NCBI GenBank assembly: GCA_027625915.1
Contig: JANTQA010000012.1
Location: forward strand, 7,400,501-7,464,500
DNA from: Anaeramoeba flamelloides
Taxonomy: Eukaryota > Metamonada > Anaeramoebidae
Reading direction: 5' to 3'
DNA length: 64,000 nt
Every line of letters begins with the position of its first letter. The stretch's first letter is position 1. The notes beneath the pieces are model-generated. The model worked only from the letters and a program-made list of their open reading frames with translations, was not told where the DNA came from and searched no databases. Position numbers and translations under genes: made by a program. Positions 46,150 through 57,894 of the stretch are shown here, in pieces.

Positions 46150-46720
46150 TGTTGTATTTTTTTTTTATGAATAATTGAACACTTTTCTAATACTAGTTTT
46201 ATTTACTTTTAAATTTACAAATTATTTTTTCAATTCTTGTATAAACTTTCCATTTTAAAATAAGTTTCCGTTTTTTTTTTACAATGGTAATTACATAAGT
46301 ATCAAAAAAAAAAGTTTGAAAATTTTCACCAGAACACCTAACTAACTGACAATTCAAAGAAATATATCGAAAAAACAATTATTATTTACTAGAAAAGCAA
46401 TAATAAAACATTTTAAATTATCAGTAATTGATCTATAATTTAATTTTTTAGTAAATTTTAATTCGTATATCTCTGAAATAAATTGAATCAAAAATAAACT
46501 AAATTTCATAATAAATGTTCTATTTTTTTTTTTTTTTTATATTTTATTTTTAGATGAAAAACAAATATTTCTAGTGTATATAACAGAAAATTAAAATAGT
46601 AATTTTTTTATTAGAATCAATAGCTTCAATTTATCAAAATATTTATTTTCAAATTTTGATTTTTAATAGGCCAATGATTTTGAAATGGAATTTATTTAAG
46701 GTACTAGTTTCAATTATTAT
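46150..46720 (+). repeat. Repeat shared with 48310-48560
   Basis: Common strings are AAAAACAAATA, AAAATATTTATTTTCAAATTTTGATTTTTAATAGGCCAATG against AAAATATTTTTATTTAAAAATTGATTTTTGATGGGCCAATG, and GATTTTGAA following. Diverged and non-coding. The full extent is unclear. Confidence 0.45.
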
Positions 46721-47281
46721 TTTTTTTTGATAAATTTCTTGATAAAGATTTTTTATCTAGAAATAAGTTTAATATAGAAATAAACAGGGTCTTTCAAATC
46801 TAAGTAATTGGCAAAAAATTTTCTCAATCTCTATTAAATTTAGGTAAAAAAAATTAATAGAGACTATTTCCTTAAAAATTAATGAGACTTGACTTAAAAA
46901 AGTATATATTTTTTTTAATTATTATTCTTTTCAGTTTAATAAATTATTTATAATTCAAAAAGAAAGAGATTTAATAGTATTTCATTCACTCGATAATTAT
47001 CAAATCCAAAGCAATTAAAAAGAAAATATCAATAATAATTTTTTCTTAAAAAAAGTAATTAAGAAGGAAATCACAATTGCTATAGTTACAGAATTTTGAA
47101 ATCCAATCTTTCAAAAGAGTTTATTTTTTTTTTTTCCAAACAATTTTATTTTGGACAACTTTCTCATTTTGAGGGAATATCATATGGCATTTGTCTTTTG
47201 CTTTTATGTCTTTTTCAATTGATATCTGATTTCCTGGATTAAAAAAAACTTTACGAACTTTGTACAACTTGAGTTTCAAAT

Positions 47282-47301
47282 GGGGGGGGGGAGGGGGGGG
47301 T
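47282..47301 (+). other. Isolated G-run cluster
   Basis: Two runs of about nine to ten G separated by one A, in DNA that is otherwise extremely poor in G. It could form a G-quadruplex or be slipped simple sequence. It lies about 140 bp beyond the end of the broken gene at 47443. Confidence 0.6.
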
Positions 47302-48167
47302 TGTAGTTGCCAAGTAATTTGATAAAGATCTGAAACATAGAGACCCCGAATTTGGAGATCTAATTCCCTTTGGATTCAAGAAATCGTCATAAAGTTTTCT
47401 TTTGTTTTGGAATTGAACAAAGAGAATTCCTTTTTAAAGTTGTCAAGCAATTAGATCCAAATAATCATTTTCTTCTTCTTCTTCTTTTGTTATTCTCGCC
47501 AACAATTTTAATTCACTCTTAATTCTTGGTGTAATTCTTTGGGTGTCTATTAAACATTTTTCAATCAAAGGAATAACATTTAAAATTAATCCAGAGTCTT
47601 GTTTCCAAAGTTTTTGCTGTATTTGTTCAGCATTGTTTTGGATCGTTAATTTTAATTCAAACAGAAAAATTAAAGTCTCGAGGTGGGTGTCTTCATATTT
47701 TTATGACTTTTTTTTGTCTGTTATTCCACAATATTAAAAATGTTTCCCTTTTCATGATCTAAATCTACATTATTTTGGGACTGTTGATTTTTTGATTATT
47801 GTTTTTTTTCGTTAGAAGGATTTCGGTTTTAATTTGGTAAAGCTTCTTTAGTTTCGTTGTTTTTTGAGAAAGAAAAATTAAAAAGGATTTGAGATTATTT
47901 GTTGAAACATCACGATCCAATTTCAAAACCAATTTAAGTTTTGAATAAATTGTTTTATTTGGTGGAAGGAAATTATTATGTTCTTTATTTTTCTTGTGAT
48001 GTTCTTTATTGATTTTGTTGTTAATAAACTAAAATTCAAAATAAATGGCCCACCTTATATTTCAATTTTGAATTGCTTTTGTATCGTTTTGAAGTTTTTC
48101 CTCTCACAATGAAAAGTTTGCAAATAAATCATTTTTTCTCTTTTTTATTTTTTCAAAAGTGTTTTGT

Positions 48168-48301
48168 TAAAATGGAAAATGAAAATGAAAAATTGGAAAG
48201 AAGTAACAGATGAATTAATGGAAAAATTGGTTTCAAATATGACAAAGAGATTAGATTTAGTTATTCAAAGGGAAGGAGAATCGATAAATGGGTTTTATTA
48301 A
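48168..48301 (+). pseudogene. Short plus-strand coding-like fragment
   Basis: After a TTTTTCAAAAG acceptor-like string, a frame reads KNWKEVTDELMEKLVSNMTK and RLDLVIQREGESINGFY before TAA. Composition and codon use look protein-coding, and the opposite strand is closed. It lies inside the non-coding middle of the broken minus-strand gene. It may be a stray last exon or a gene fragment. No family was recognised. Confidence 0.25.
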
Positions 48302-48649
48302 TTTTTAAAAAAATTTTTTTTTAATGTAATGATTCATTCAAAATAAATGTCCCAATTTTTTTTAAAATTTTTTTTTAACTTTTTTTATTTTATTTTTTGA
48401 AGAAAAACAAATACCCCTGGAGTAGTGAGCCAAATACTAAAATAAAAATTTTGATATTATAATAGATAACTACAAGTATTAAAAATATTTTTATTTAAAA
48501 ATTGATTTTTGATGGGCCAATGATTTTGAATGATAGTTTATGTTCTTTCTTGCTGTTTTTGTTAAGGATGTTGTTGTTGTTGTTGTTGTTAATAGTATGT
48601 CCGTTGATACGATCTTTAAATGACATAAAGATCGGAGTGATCGCATTAC

Positions 48650-48813
48650 TAGTATTTGAATTTTAATTGGGAAAGAATTTTCACTTCCTTATCTATTTTC
48701 CTTTTATAGATAGAGTTTTCACAGAAGTAGGTTACAAATTGTGGCTTTGTTTCAAATAGGAAATGGAAAATGAAGTCAAATTTTTACCAATTAATATTCA
48801 AATACAAGTAATA
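48650..48813. mobile_element. 164 bp foldback (MITE-like) element
   Basis: ACTAGTATTTGAATTTTAATTGG at the left pairs with CCAATTAATATTCAAATACAAGT at the right. The next inner block TTTTCACTTCCTTATC / GGAAAATGAAGTCAAA also pairs, and resembles the palindrome inside repeat C copy 1 (21024-21130). It interrupts the broken gene. Confidence 0.55.
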
Positions 48814-49732
48814 ACAGAAAAATACAAGATCAGGAAGGAGAAAGAAACAAAATGCTTAATTATTTCATTTTCAGAGTATTTGTCAAAAAGGTGAAGAAAT
48901 TGTTCTTGTAACGAAGACTTTATTTGAATCAGTTGCTTTATATTATTTGTTGGGTAATATTTTGGACAAACTATTTGTTTTAATACTAATTGCTGTTTTT
49001 GTTCTTCTTTTATTGGTTGATTAAATCTTAACAATTGTTCTTCAGTTGCGTTTTTTCGAAATGACACATTTTCTTTTGTTGAAAGCAATTTATGTTCCTT
49101 ATTCGTAAGAATTTTTTTACAAATTCCAAAAAAAGTCTAATTACAAAAAAATGATTTTGGATTTGGAGGCATTGAAAGTGATTAGTTTCTGAGATTCTGG
49201 ACAAGTGAAACCAACAAGTTATTTTTTATCAGGGTTTGTAAGAAAAGGTTTTTTTCAATAAGTCTTGTATTTGGTGATCCAATAAATCATTCAAAAGATG
49301 TTTATGGTCAAAAGATAATCCTTTTACTCTGAAAAATGATATTTTGCAAAAAATTTCAGAATGTAAACCCAAATAAATCACTCAAAAATAAAAGTATACA
49401 AAATCAAGGCAAAGTCTGGAAATGTTTCTTAGGGTTTGAAAGATAAAACTTTTTAAATTATTGACAGAAAATTTTTCCCTTACTAAAAAGGAAATATGTG
49501 AAAAGGGATCTTGCTCAAAATAATAATCTCTATTTTTCCTTTTATTATCCAAAAGAGTTTTTAAAACTTTTATTAAAAATATTCTACTTATTAAAGATTA
49601 TAATCTTAAATTAAAATTTAAACTGTAAACACTTTGGGAGTTTTGAATGTTTGCTTCCTGTTACGTTTTTAACTTTTACTTTTACGAATAACTTTAAGTT
49701 AAAAGAAAAAAATTTTTATTTTTTTGAACCTT

Positions 49733-52563
49733 ATGGAAAAAAATATAAATCTTGTTTCAATTGGAATTGTCAAAGGATTATTTCCAAACACAATTCCTTC
49801 AAAAGGTTTGTTTCATGATTTAAAGTTAGACTCTTTTCAACCTGCGCCATCATTTATGTATTTCACTTTTTTGACAAACCCAAAAAAAAACAAACAAATA
49901 AAAAAAAACAAAAAAAAAAGAGATTCCTTTTAATAGCTATTGTACGATCGAGTGTGGTGAACATAGGTATCGAACAACTATATCCCTGAATGATCTACAG
50001 CCAAATTTTAATCAAGTAATTAATTTCTTTAGCTTCTTGATGACAAAAAAAAAAAAAAAAAAAAAAAAAGACAAGAGTGTTCAACTCAAAAAAAAAAAGA
50101 AGTGAACAACATGTTTTACTCATCAACAAATACCCTTTTTTAATTCCACACTTAAATTCCGAATAGAAATTCCAATTCACTTTACAAAATACTTTTATTT
50201 GTAAAATCCAAGTCTACCAATATTTATTAGATCAAGAAGATCTGTGTGTAGGTACCATTCAAATCAGTGGGTTGGATCTAAGCCAAAAAAAAGAAAAAAA
50301 ATGGTATCCGATAACAAATAGCACAAGAAGAGGATCGTTGTTAATTTCTGTTGAGATGAAGCAAATTGGAATGAGAAGTCCAAGTGTAAATCGTCGGGGG
50401 GAGTTAGTGAAATATTTAAAGGAATGTAAAAAAGAAAGTTTAAGGGGAAGGAAACAAGATGAAACCTCCATCCGATCGAATTTGTTAAAATTGATCTTGG
50501 GGACTGACAAAGCAAATTCCGTCCAACAAACGAAATCAAGTAATAATCTGAGATCAGATCATTTAAACAAAAATCTAAACCAAACCAATTCGACAAATGA
50601 GGATTTCAAATATGAACCACAACAACCCAAACAGCAACAAGAAGAAAAAGAAATCAAAAAAGAAAACGAAGAAGAGCAAGAAGAGGAAGAAAAAGAAAGA
50701 ATAAAAGAAAACGAAAACGAAAACGAAAATGAAAACGAAAATGAAAATGAAAAAGAAGAGGAAGAAGAAGGAGAAGGAGGAAAATTCCTAACTGGGATTA
50801 AAGAAAAAAGGAAATTCCAATTATTCAACTCTGGACAAGAAATCGATTTAGAATTTATTTTTGGCTATTCTACAAAGCAGTCTCGAGATCATTTGCACTT
50901 CACTTCAAATCAACAATTATTTTATTATTCGTCTGGGATACCAATTTTATTGAACCCCAATAACCACACTCAACAGTTTATTTGGTTTCATGAAACTGAA
51001 ATTGTATGTAATGCAATTGATCGCACAAGGAAGATCGCAGCCACGGGATCTTCTGATGGTGTTGTTTCAATTTTTTCGATTGACAATTTAGAGCTGTTAA
51101 GCAAATTTCAACTAAATACTGGCGGGTACGCACGAAGCATGTCCTTTTCTGCGGATAGCAACTTGCTTGCCGTCATTACAAATGATAAGCAATATACATT
51201 ATCCGTTTGGGACGTTGCCAAAAGGGCAGGAACTTTACTATGCTCTGAGGGCGGGCACCTTACAAAGCTACTTCGTGTTGAATTTGATCCCACTCCTGTA
51301 AATACATCTTCACGGCCACACCTAAGGTTGATTACCTGTGGGATCAAATGTTTAAATTTCCATGATTTAAATTCAGATCGTACCTCGATCGTCACAAAGG
51401 CTGTTTCCTTGAAGCCATTACCAATGTTTTTGTCATTGTTTATCAGCAAAGCGCAAATTGCCTATGCATCCGCGAGCGACGGGCAAATATATAAATTTGA
51501 TACGAGCACAGGAGAGTTTTTAAAAAAAATTAAAGTCACCATCGGGCCTTGTACATCAACCCATTTAGACGATCAAAGAAGTTCCAATTCTGCAAGGTTC
51601 GTTACCGGGGGCAAGGACGCGTCCACAAGCATTTGGGATCTTGGCAATAATGGCAAAATATTTTCTACAAAGACCCATCTTGGTGGCCCAGTAAAATCAG
51701 TTGATTTGTTTCAAGATCAGATGGTTTCAGGAACAGCCAAAAATCAAATATTTCTTGGCAAGGATAATTCGGCCCCAAGCCTATTATTGTTCACACACGC
51801 TGACGAGGTGCATGGTTTAGCTTGCCACCCAATAGATTTCAATATTTTTATTACCTCAAGCGATGATCGATCCGTTGTGAAATGGGATCTTTTGACGAAA
51901 AAGGAGATCAACAAAAAAAAAGTGAATGGGCAGCCCCGAAGATTAAAATTTTCAAAAGACGGGAAAATGCTTGCGATAGGGCTGCGTGACGGTGAATTCG
52001 ATTTATTTAACTATTCCGATTTTAGGCAATTGACAAGTAAAAAATCGCAAAACTCTCCCCCGAAACTACTCTTTTTCTCACCAGATTCGAAATACTTTGG
52101 GATCACTTATGACTCTTTAAAACTGGAGATATACACCTTCGACGAAGCCGGCTTAAAACGCGAAATATTGTATACCTTAGCACAGGACATCTCGTCAATC
52201 GATTTCTCCACAGACTCTAAATATTTAAGATGGCTGCAAAACAAGAAAATCGTTTATTTCTCTATTTTGGAATCGAAACTAATTACCAGCAATGTAAACA
52301 ATGTAAGTTGGGATACAGAAACAGTGGAAATTCAATACAAAATGAACTTGTCACAAATTTTCGATTATTCTAATGGTAAAATCGCCACGGTGCAGAATAA
52401 TACTATTTTAATTTATCAAGACGAAAGCAATACACCTTTAGAATTAAAGGGCCACTCAAAGAAAATTTCAAATCTTAAATTTTTGCAAGACAAATATTTA
52501 ATTTCTGTTGGGGGGGAAGATATGTCGATATTTTGTTGGAAAATCGAAAATAAAAAAAATTAA
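49733..52563 (+). CDS. C2 domain-WD40 repeat protein
   Basis: 866 residues from three exons: 49733-49857, 49937-50015 and 50167-52563 (phases 2 and 0; donors GTATTT and GTAATT; acceptors AATAG and GAATAG). The assembled N-terminus is a C2 domain (about residues 1-125): LVSIGIVKGL, then YCTIECGEHRYRTTISL, LQPNFNQKFQFTL, CVGTIQISGLDL and KWYPI. This order is typical of C2 beta-strands. Acidic loop residues for calcium are few, so calcium binding is uncertain. A Lys/Glu/Asn-rich linker (about 170-245) follows. The rest is WD40 beta-propeller, with units such as RKIAATGSSDGVVSIFSI, YTLSVWDV, DASTSIWDLGNNGK, ITSSDDRSVVKWDL and LISVGGEDMSIFCWKI, probably two seven-bladed propellers or one large array. 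It may link a membrane or partner through C2 to a scaffold. Donor GTTAGA at 49834 is an alternative for exon 1. Confidence 0.85.
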
Positions 52564-52869
52564 TTTTTTTTTCGAAATGCAATTATTTTCATTTTTTATT
52601 TTCTTCTTCTTCTTCTTTATATATTTGATATGTCTTTTATCTGAATTGAATTAATTTTAACACAAGTAAAAAAATATTAATAAATTATGAATTTATTTAT
52701 TAATAATAAAAATCGTTATTATTTTTTATTTTTCATAATTTATTTGAATTATCCTATTGGTGTTAATTGTTTACTAGTTGTCATTATATTTTTAACAAAT
52801 ATTAATATTTTGGAAGTTTTATTTTCAAATCGGAATAGATTTGATAGAAACTTTGTTTATGTCAAAGTG

Positions 52870-53260
52870 GAACAAATTTTTTTTTCAAATACCAATTATT
52901 TTTTATAATAAACTTTGAATAAGAAAGAAGAAATAAGTTGAATAACACATATATCTGAGAATAGTTGATATCCCTATACGAAGTAAAACTAATAAATTTA
53001 TATATATTTTAAGAAAAATTGAAAAACTCAAATTCTTCGGTAACCTATTGAAAAAAAACAACAAAGTCCTTTTTGATCTTAAATTGAAGATCAAAGAAAA
53101 TTCCAAAAGAAAATAATATAAAATTTCTTTAATAATTTTTACTGTTTCTATAAAATGAGAGCAATTTATTTTACACTTCGTGACTTGAAACCTTAGCAAA
53201 AAAAAAAAAAAAAAAGAATACAAAATAGGATGACAAATATATATAAGCTTAATTTCAAAA
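52870..53260 (-). repeat. Interspersed repeat family C, copy 4 (reverse, partial)
   Basis: Matches the 44840-45150 part of copy 3: TTCAAATACCAATTATTTTTTATAA, GAAGAAATAAGTTGAATAA, GAATAGTTGATAT, TTTAAGAAAAATTGAAAAAC, CTCAAATTCTT and GATCTTAAATTGAAGATCAAA. Confidence 0.6.
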
Positions 53261-53459
53261 ATAGGGGCAAATTTTTGATTGAAAAAAAATTGTAGTTTCT
53301 CATTTAGTGAATACCAAAACTCAACCCAGAAAAATCAGAACTTAAAACTAAAAAATAACTGTCTAAAAACACCCTTTTCTGTTTTAATTATTATTTCTAA
53401 TAAAAGAATAGAGAAAAGAAACCCATAAAGAAAAAAATAAATCAGACCCTATTTTTGAA

Positions 53460-53920
53460 ATGATTTTTCATCTTAAAATTATCCATTTAAGATTCACCAT
53501 TGCTTCCAAGAACCTTTTGAAACAACTTTCCATCAGAGTTATCAGATTTTTACTATTTACGCATTTGGTATCAACCCAAACTTTCCTTGATACCTTTTTC
53601 AAGATAAAAAGAATCTCAACAAAAGAAAGAAAAAGAAAAAGAAAAAGAAAAGAAAGTGAAAACAAAACCAATTTTTTGAATGTACAACAAAGAACTCAAA
53701 GATAAAATGAATACGATCACATTCATTGCATTGTCTCCAAATGAAAGAGAAAAGAAGATCTTATTTGATCTTGCTATTTCTTCGCTTTTCAAGGAACCAT
53801 TGTAACTAATTAAACCAAATTTGGTTGATACTTGTTTTCGAAGCAAACACTTCTTGGGTGTTTTACTTTCTTTGAATTTTACAATCCCTTTCTCCAATGC
53901 TAATTAATCTCATCTCTTGA
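53460..53920 (+). pseudogene. Coding relic, family unknown
   Basis: An island with higher GC and codon-like structure. 53460-53660 reads IHLRFTIASKNLLKQLSIRV and onward to a Lys/Arg run. After a frame change, 53680-53805 reads MYNKELKDKMNTITFIALSP, NEREKKILFDLAISSLFKEPL, a stop, then in the same frame NLVDTCFRSKHFLGVLLSLN and another stop. The minus strand is also open over parts (53897-53616), so the strand is not certain. Probably a decayed gene fragment. Confidence 0.3.
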
Positions 53921-55959
53921 ATATTAACGGTTTTCAAAAATGTTCTTGTTCATTCAACATAAAAATAACAATATGGAATCATTTTGAAAGAAAAATTGCA
54001 AAAAAATGAATTCAACTTTGGGAAATTTTCATTAAAAGAAGATTGTTTCTTGATATTAAATATTCAATAATGACTTTTAAAAGATATTGGGTTCAGAATA
54101 TTTGGTTAACACAACACATATACCAATAATTTAGAAAATACTAATGATGACCCTATTTTTGAACTTTAGCTTATATATATATATATATATAATAAAATTG
54201 AAAGAATAAAAAATGGAAAAAATGATATCAATTGTTTAAATTTACAAAAAAAAAATCTCTTATTCTAATATCCATTCACACACTCTAAAATATATAACCG
54301 ATTTCCTTTAACTTGAAAATAATTCATTTGGTTATTACTTTTGGAAATATAATATTTTTCATAGTTGTATCAAAAATATTTTTTAATTTAAGAAAATACA
54401 TAAATAATAATCATTTTAATATTTGATAAAAAAAAGGCATTTATAAATATAGATTAATTTGAATTAAAATTAAATGTATAATCCAAACAATGTAAAAATA
54501 AAAGAAAAATTATTTTTATAAATATTTTTTTTTCATTATATCTCTTTTTACTGGGTGCTGACTTTCATGAAAGCATCTACTTTGAAATTAGATTGTGAAA
54601 AAAATGAAAATTTTAAAAAATTTCTTGTTTCTAAGATATTTAATTTTTGTTTTTTTTTGAAATATCAAATTTTTAACCAACATAAAAATACAATTATTCA
54701 ACTTAATTAACCTATATAAAAATAAGAAGTTACTTTATTTGTCAATTATAGGATCAGTATGAAATAATAATGCCAGAAAAGGAACCAAATTGAATAAATT
54801 ATTTATAAGGTTCACATGTTTATTTAAAAAAAAACAAAAAAAAAACTATAAAGAGAAAAAGATGAACAATATTTAAAATTTTTATAATATTTCAATTCAT
54901 TTTTTAACAATACTGGTCTGTTAAAATTAAAAATATTGAATACACTATTATTTTCTTTAGGATTAAATATTAAGTATATATATATTAAATATATTTACCT
55001 CCAGGTGTTAGATAAATTATTAATCATTATGATAATTTTTTCTAGAATTATCTTTTTTTTAAAAAAAATTTAGGAGTAATTTTATTCAACAATAGTATAT
55101 ATAAAATAAAATAATCAAAAAAAAATACCCAATAATAAAACAATGAGAATAAATGTAATTTTTGTAGAATTGGTTTTGGACAAGTGGCAATAAACCCAAC
55201 CCACATTCTCAAAGACTGGCGTTATTTATTACCCTTTCAATAAATTTTTTTGATTGTTTGATATTGTGTAAAAAAGTTTAAAAGCCACCAATTTGTCTTT
55301 TTAATCAAAAATAGGCTTATACTTGGAAAAAAAAAACTAATTCTTTGAAGAAAAAATCTGAAAGATTGAAATCTTTTTAATTCTTATAAAAAACTAATTG
55401 GAATTGGAAAAGAACCCATCTCAATATATTAATCACACCATATTTTATGGAGAGTTAATTACCAATTCTTACTTGGTATTGAAATGCTTTAAATTCAAAT
55501 TCAAGATTTCAGAAGTTCTATGAAGTGTTAATTTATCTACAATTCAAAAGAATCTGAAAAAAACAACCATTGTACTATATTATTTTGACATTCTTAAAAA
55601 TCAAATAAAGATTTTTTTAGATCTTGTTTTTGTTTAATAAATTAATTGATTTTCTGATCACAATAAAAATGAAAAAAAAAGAAATGAGTTTTTCCATTTT
55701 TTTTTATTTGTTTTATTCTTTGAATCTATTGATTTAGGTATAAACAGAAAACTCAAGAAAAATCTAATACCTTTTTTTGATAATTTGAGTAACAAAAAGA
55801 AAATTTTTCATTCTCTTTTTTATTTATTAGATTGAAAAAATTGTTAATATTAGTTTTCAAGAACTTAAAAGAATTGAATAAGATTGAATATTTGACTTTA
55901 TTCTTTTATATTCTGGATAATTTATGAAAAAAAGTGGAACTTTAGTCATCACTATTTAA

Positions 55960-56525
55960 TGGATAAAAAAAAAAATATAATAAAATAAAAGTGTTTTTTA
56001 TTTTTTTCCATTTTACCCCAGAATGTATTTTCTTTATATTGGAAGAAGAATTACAAAGGAAAAGGACCAAGTGGCTACTTGCTAATACTGTGATACATAA
56101 CACACTAATATGAGTTATTGAAAATGAAAAAAAAAAAAAAAAAAAAAGGTCTAAGGGATTAAAGAAAATGAGATTAAAAAGAAAAAAAAAAAATGAAATC
56201 AATAGAACAACAACCCCATAATGAATATTCATAATCAATTATTACAATTGATATAAAATCACCAAAATTCCCGTATCTGTTATTTTAGGAAAACTTAATA
56301 AAAGATATCATTGGTTTTTCAAGTTAAGAATTTTTACCAATTCCTTCTTTGATACCATTTTGTAAATAGCTTTCTTTTCTTTTTCTTTTTTTTTTCTTGT
56401 TTATTTTTTAATTTAAAAAAAATTGGACATTTCTTTCCCTTGAATAATCTTGAAATTTACAAATATAAATAAAATTTCCTTACAGAAATTTAAGTAAAAG
56501 TTTATTCCGAGTGGTGTTAACAATT
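55960..56525 (+). repeat. Interspersed repeat family A, copy 3
   Basis: Contains TTCTTTATATTGGAAGAAGAA, AAGGACCAAGTGGCTACTTG, CTAATACTGTGATA, TTTCCCTTGAATAATCTTGA and AAATTTAAGTAAAAGTTTA, in the same order as copies 2 and 4. The preceding 55830-55925 resembles the palindromic core of repeat B, which supports A and B being one composite element. Confidence 0.7.
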
Positions 56526-56701
56526 CTTCAATAAATATTTAATTGAATTTGTTTATCAAAAGTATTTTTTCAAAAAAACAAATTCATTGGATGATAATTT
56601 TATTATCAAATTCTCTTTCTCATCAAAAATACTATAATAACTTTGATCGTGTAATATATGTTTATTTTATACAAATTAAAATTGTGTGTTTGAATTATTC
56701 T

Positions 56702-57421
56702 CGAAAATACCCTGAAAATTTTTTAACCATAAAAAAACACGTTATGGACAACTCCAAAGAAACTCTAGTGTCAATATACTCGGTTTAACTGTAAAATAAC
56801 AATCTTACTTTCAGACAAAATATTTTTTTTTTGAATTTTCTACTTTAAACCACCCCAAAAGAGGTTTTAGTACCTTTTGAGTATATTTGAGTAACTGTTG
56901 GTTCTGATTGGGTGCGTTTATGGGTATATCAGGGTATTGGTATATGTTGTGTTAGGTTTGGTATTGTATGTGTTTGTATGTTTTGCTTAAACCAGTCCCT
57001 TTTATGGAATGGGAAGTTAAATAAAGTTTGGCTTGGGTCACCCTGTGTAGGGTATGGGTAGGTATTGTACGATTAGATATTATCGGTTATTTTTGGATTG
57101 TATTTAAGATTACAAAATTATGGGTAATGATACACAATTAAAATTTTTCGTTACAAGTACATTTTCTCTCATTTAGTTAATACCATTCCGAAATGATCAG
57201 TAATGTTAGCCATCCAGTATACCAATCCTTTTCACACAAAATGAATTGAATATCATCCCCTAAAATTTAAATTTTTTGAATTTTGATATTTTCAGAAAAA
57301 AAAATTTATTCTAAAATAAAATTCCGAATTTACGTTTAAACTGAGTATATTGACACTAGAGTTTCTTTGGAGTTGTCCATAATGTGTTTTTTTATGGTTA
57401 AAAAATTTTCAGGTATTTTCG
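56702..57421. mobile_element. 720 bp element with about 88 bp near-identical inverted repeats and G-rich core
   Basis: Left arm 56702-56790 (CGAAAATACCCTGAAAATT, AACCATAAAAAAACAC, TTATGGACAACTCCAAAGA, AACTCTAGTGTCAATATACT) recurs in reverse at 57334-57421 with only a few differences. The core (56870-57080) is G-rich on the plus strand, with GGGTATATCAGGGTATTGG, TTAGGTTTGGTATTG and GGGTATGGGTAGGTATTG. No frame is conserved. The low arm divergence suggests a recent event. Confidence 0.7.
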
Positions 57422-57894
57422 ATTTTCGGGTATTTTAGGGAATATTTGATAGATTCATTAAAATTTCTTTTTATTTTGTTTTTTAAATGGAAACTTGAAG
57501 AATTTCAAATAAATCTATTTTTATGACTAATCAAAAATGTCTTGAAAATAAAATCAATACCAATTATTGTGATGAAAGTTAATTCAATGGATCTAAATCT
57601 TGTTTAGTAAAAAAAACGATAAAATTTGCTGCAATAAAAATGTGATTAAAAAATTCAATAAATTAAATAAAAAATAATTATTAAAATTTATTATTAATAT
57701 TATGTATATATTAAATATATTTTTTTTTATAAATGAATTTAATTTTTATTTTGTATCTTAAATTAATTTTCTTGTATTTTTTTTTAAAAAATATTATCAA
57801 AAAATAAAGATATTAAATAATATATCGGATATTAAATAAAAAAAAATTATTTAATAAAAATATCAAATAAAATTACTAAACACAAAAAAATTAT

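Larger units (their letters stand above)
44461..47442. other. Intergenic region with repeats C, M3 and G-runs
   Basis: Contains repeat C copy 3 (44800-45370, reverse), MITE M3 copy 3 (45539-45733), a repeat shared with 48310-48560 (about 46150-46720), and a short G-run cluster at 47282-47301. Otherwise it is AT-rich with no coding signature. Confidence 0.5.
47443..49385 (-). pseudogene. Broken gene of unknown family
   Basis: A chain of codon-like minus-strand segments in shifting frames. In order: about 49385-49265 (GLSFDHKHLLNDLLDHQIQD), 49262-49140 (LLVSLVQNLRN, a stop, then SLSMPPNPKSFF), 49130-48840 (LLSTKENVSFRKNATEEQLL ... VLKQIVCPKYYPT ... SSLQEQFLHLFDKY), about 48015-47780 (SKLKLVLKLDRDVSTNN and onward), a frame change near 47790, then VDLDHEKGNIFNIVE and a stop, and finally 47690-47443 (ETLIFLFELKLTIQNN ... 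SGLILNVIPLIEKCLI ... DYLDLIA, TGA). No GT/AG pairs explain every interruption, and homopolymers sit at several frame changes. About 0.8 kb in the middle holds a small foldback element and other sequence, probably an insertion or intron. Sequencing errors could explain some breaks. The protein looks helical; the family was not recognised. Confidence 0.55.
52564..57894. other. 5.3 kb convergent intergenic region with repeats and a coding relic
   Basis: Between the C2-WD40 gene (+) and the PH-RasGAP gene (-). It contains repeat C copy 4 (52870-53260, reverse), a coding relic (53460-53920), a (TA)n run at about 54173-54190, repeat A copy 3 (55960-56525) and a foldback element with a G-rich core (56702-57421). 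Otherwise it is AT-rich and non-coding. Confidence 0.5.

Noticed and set aside
50272-52563. WD40 gene starting at 50272
   Set aside because: The codon at 50272 is TTG, and the upstream sequence in the same frame completes a C2 domain through two spliced exons.
56543-56788. 81-codon plus-strand frame
   Set aside because: It ends within the inverted repeat arm of the 56702-57421 element and the sequence is low in codon structure.
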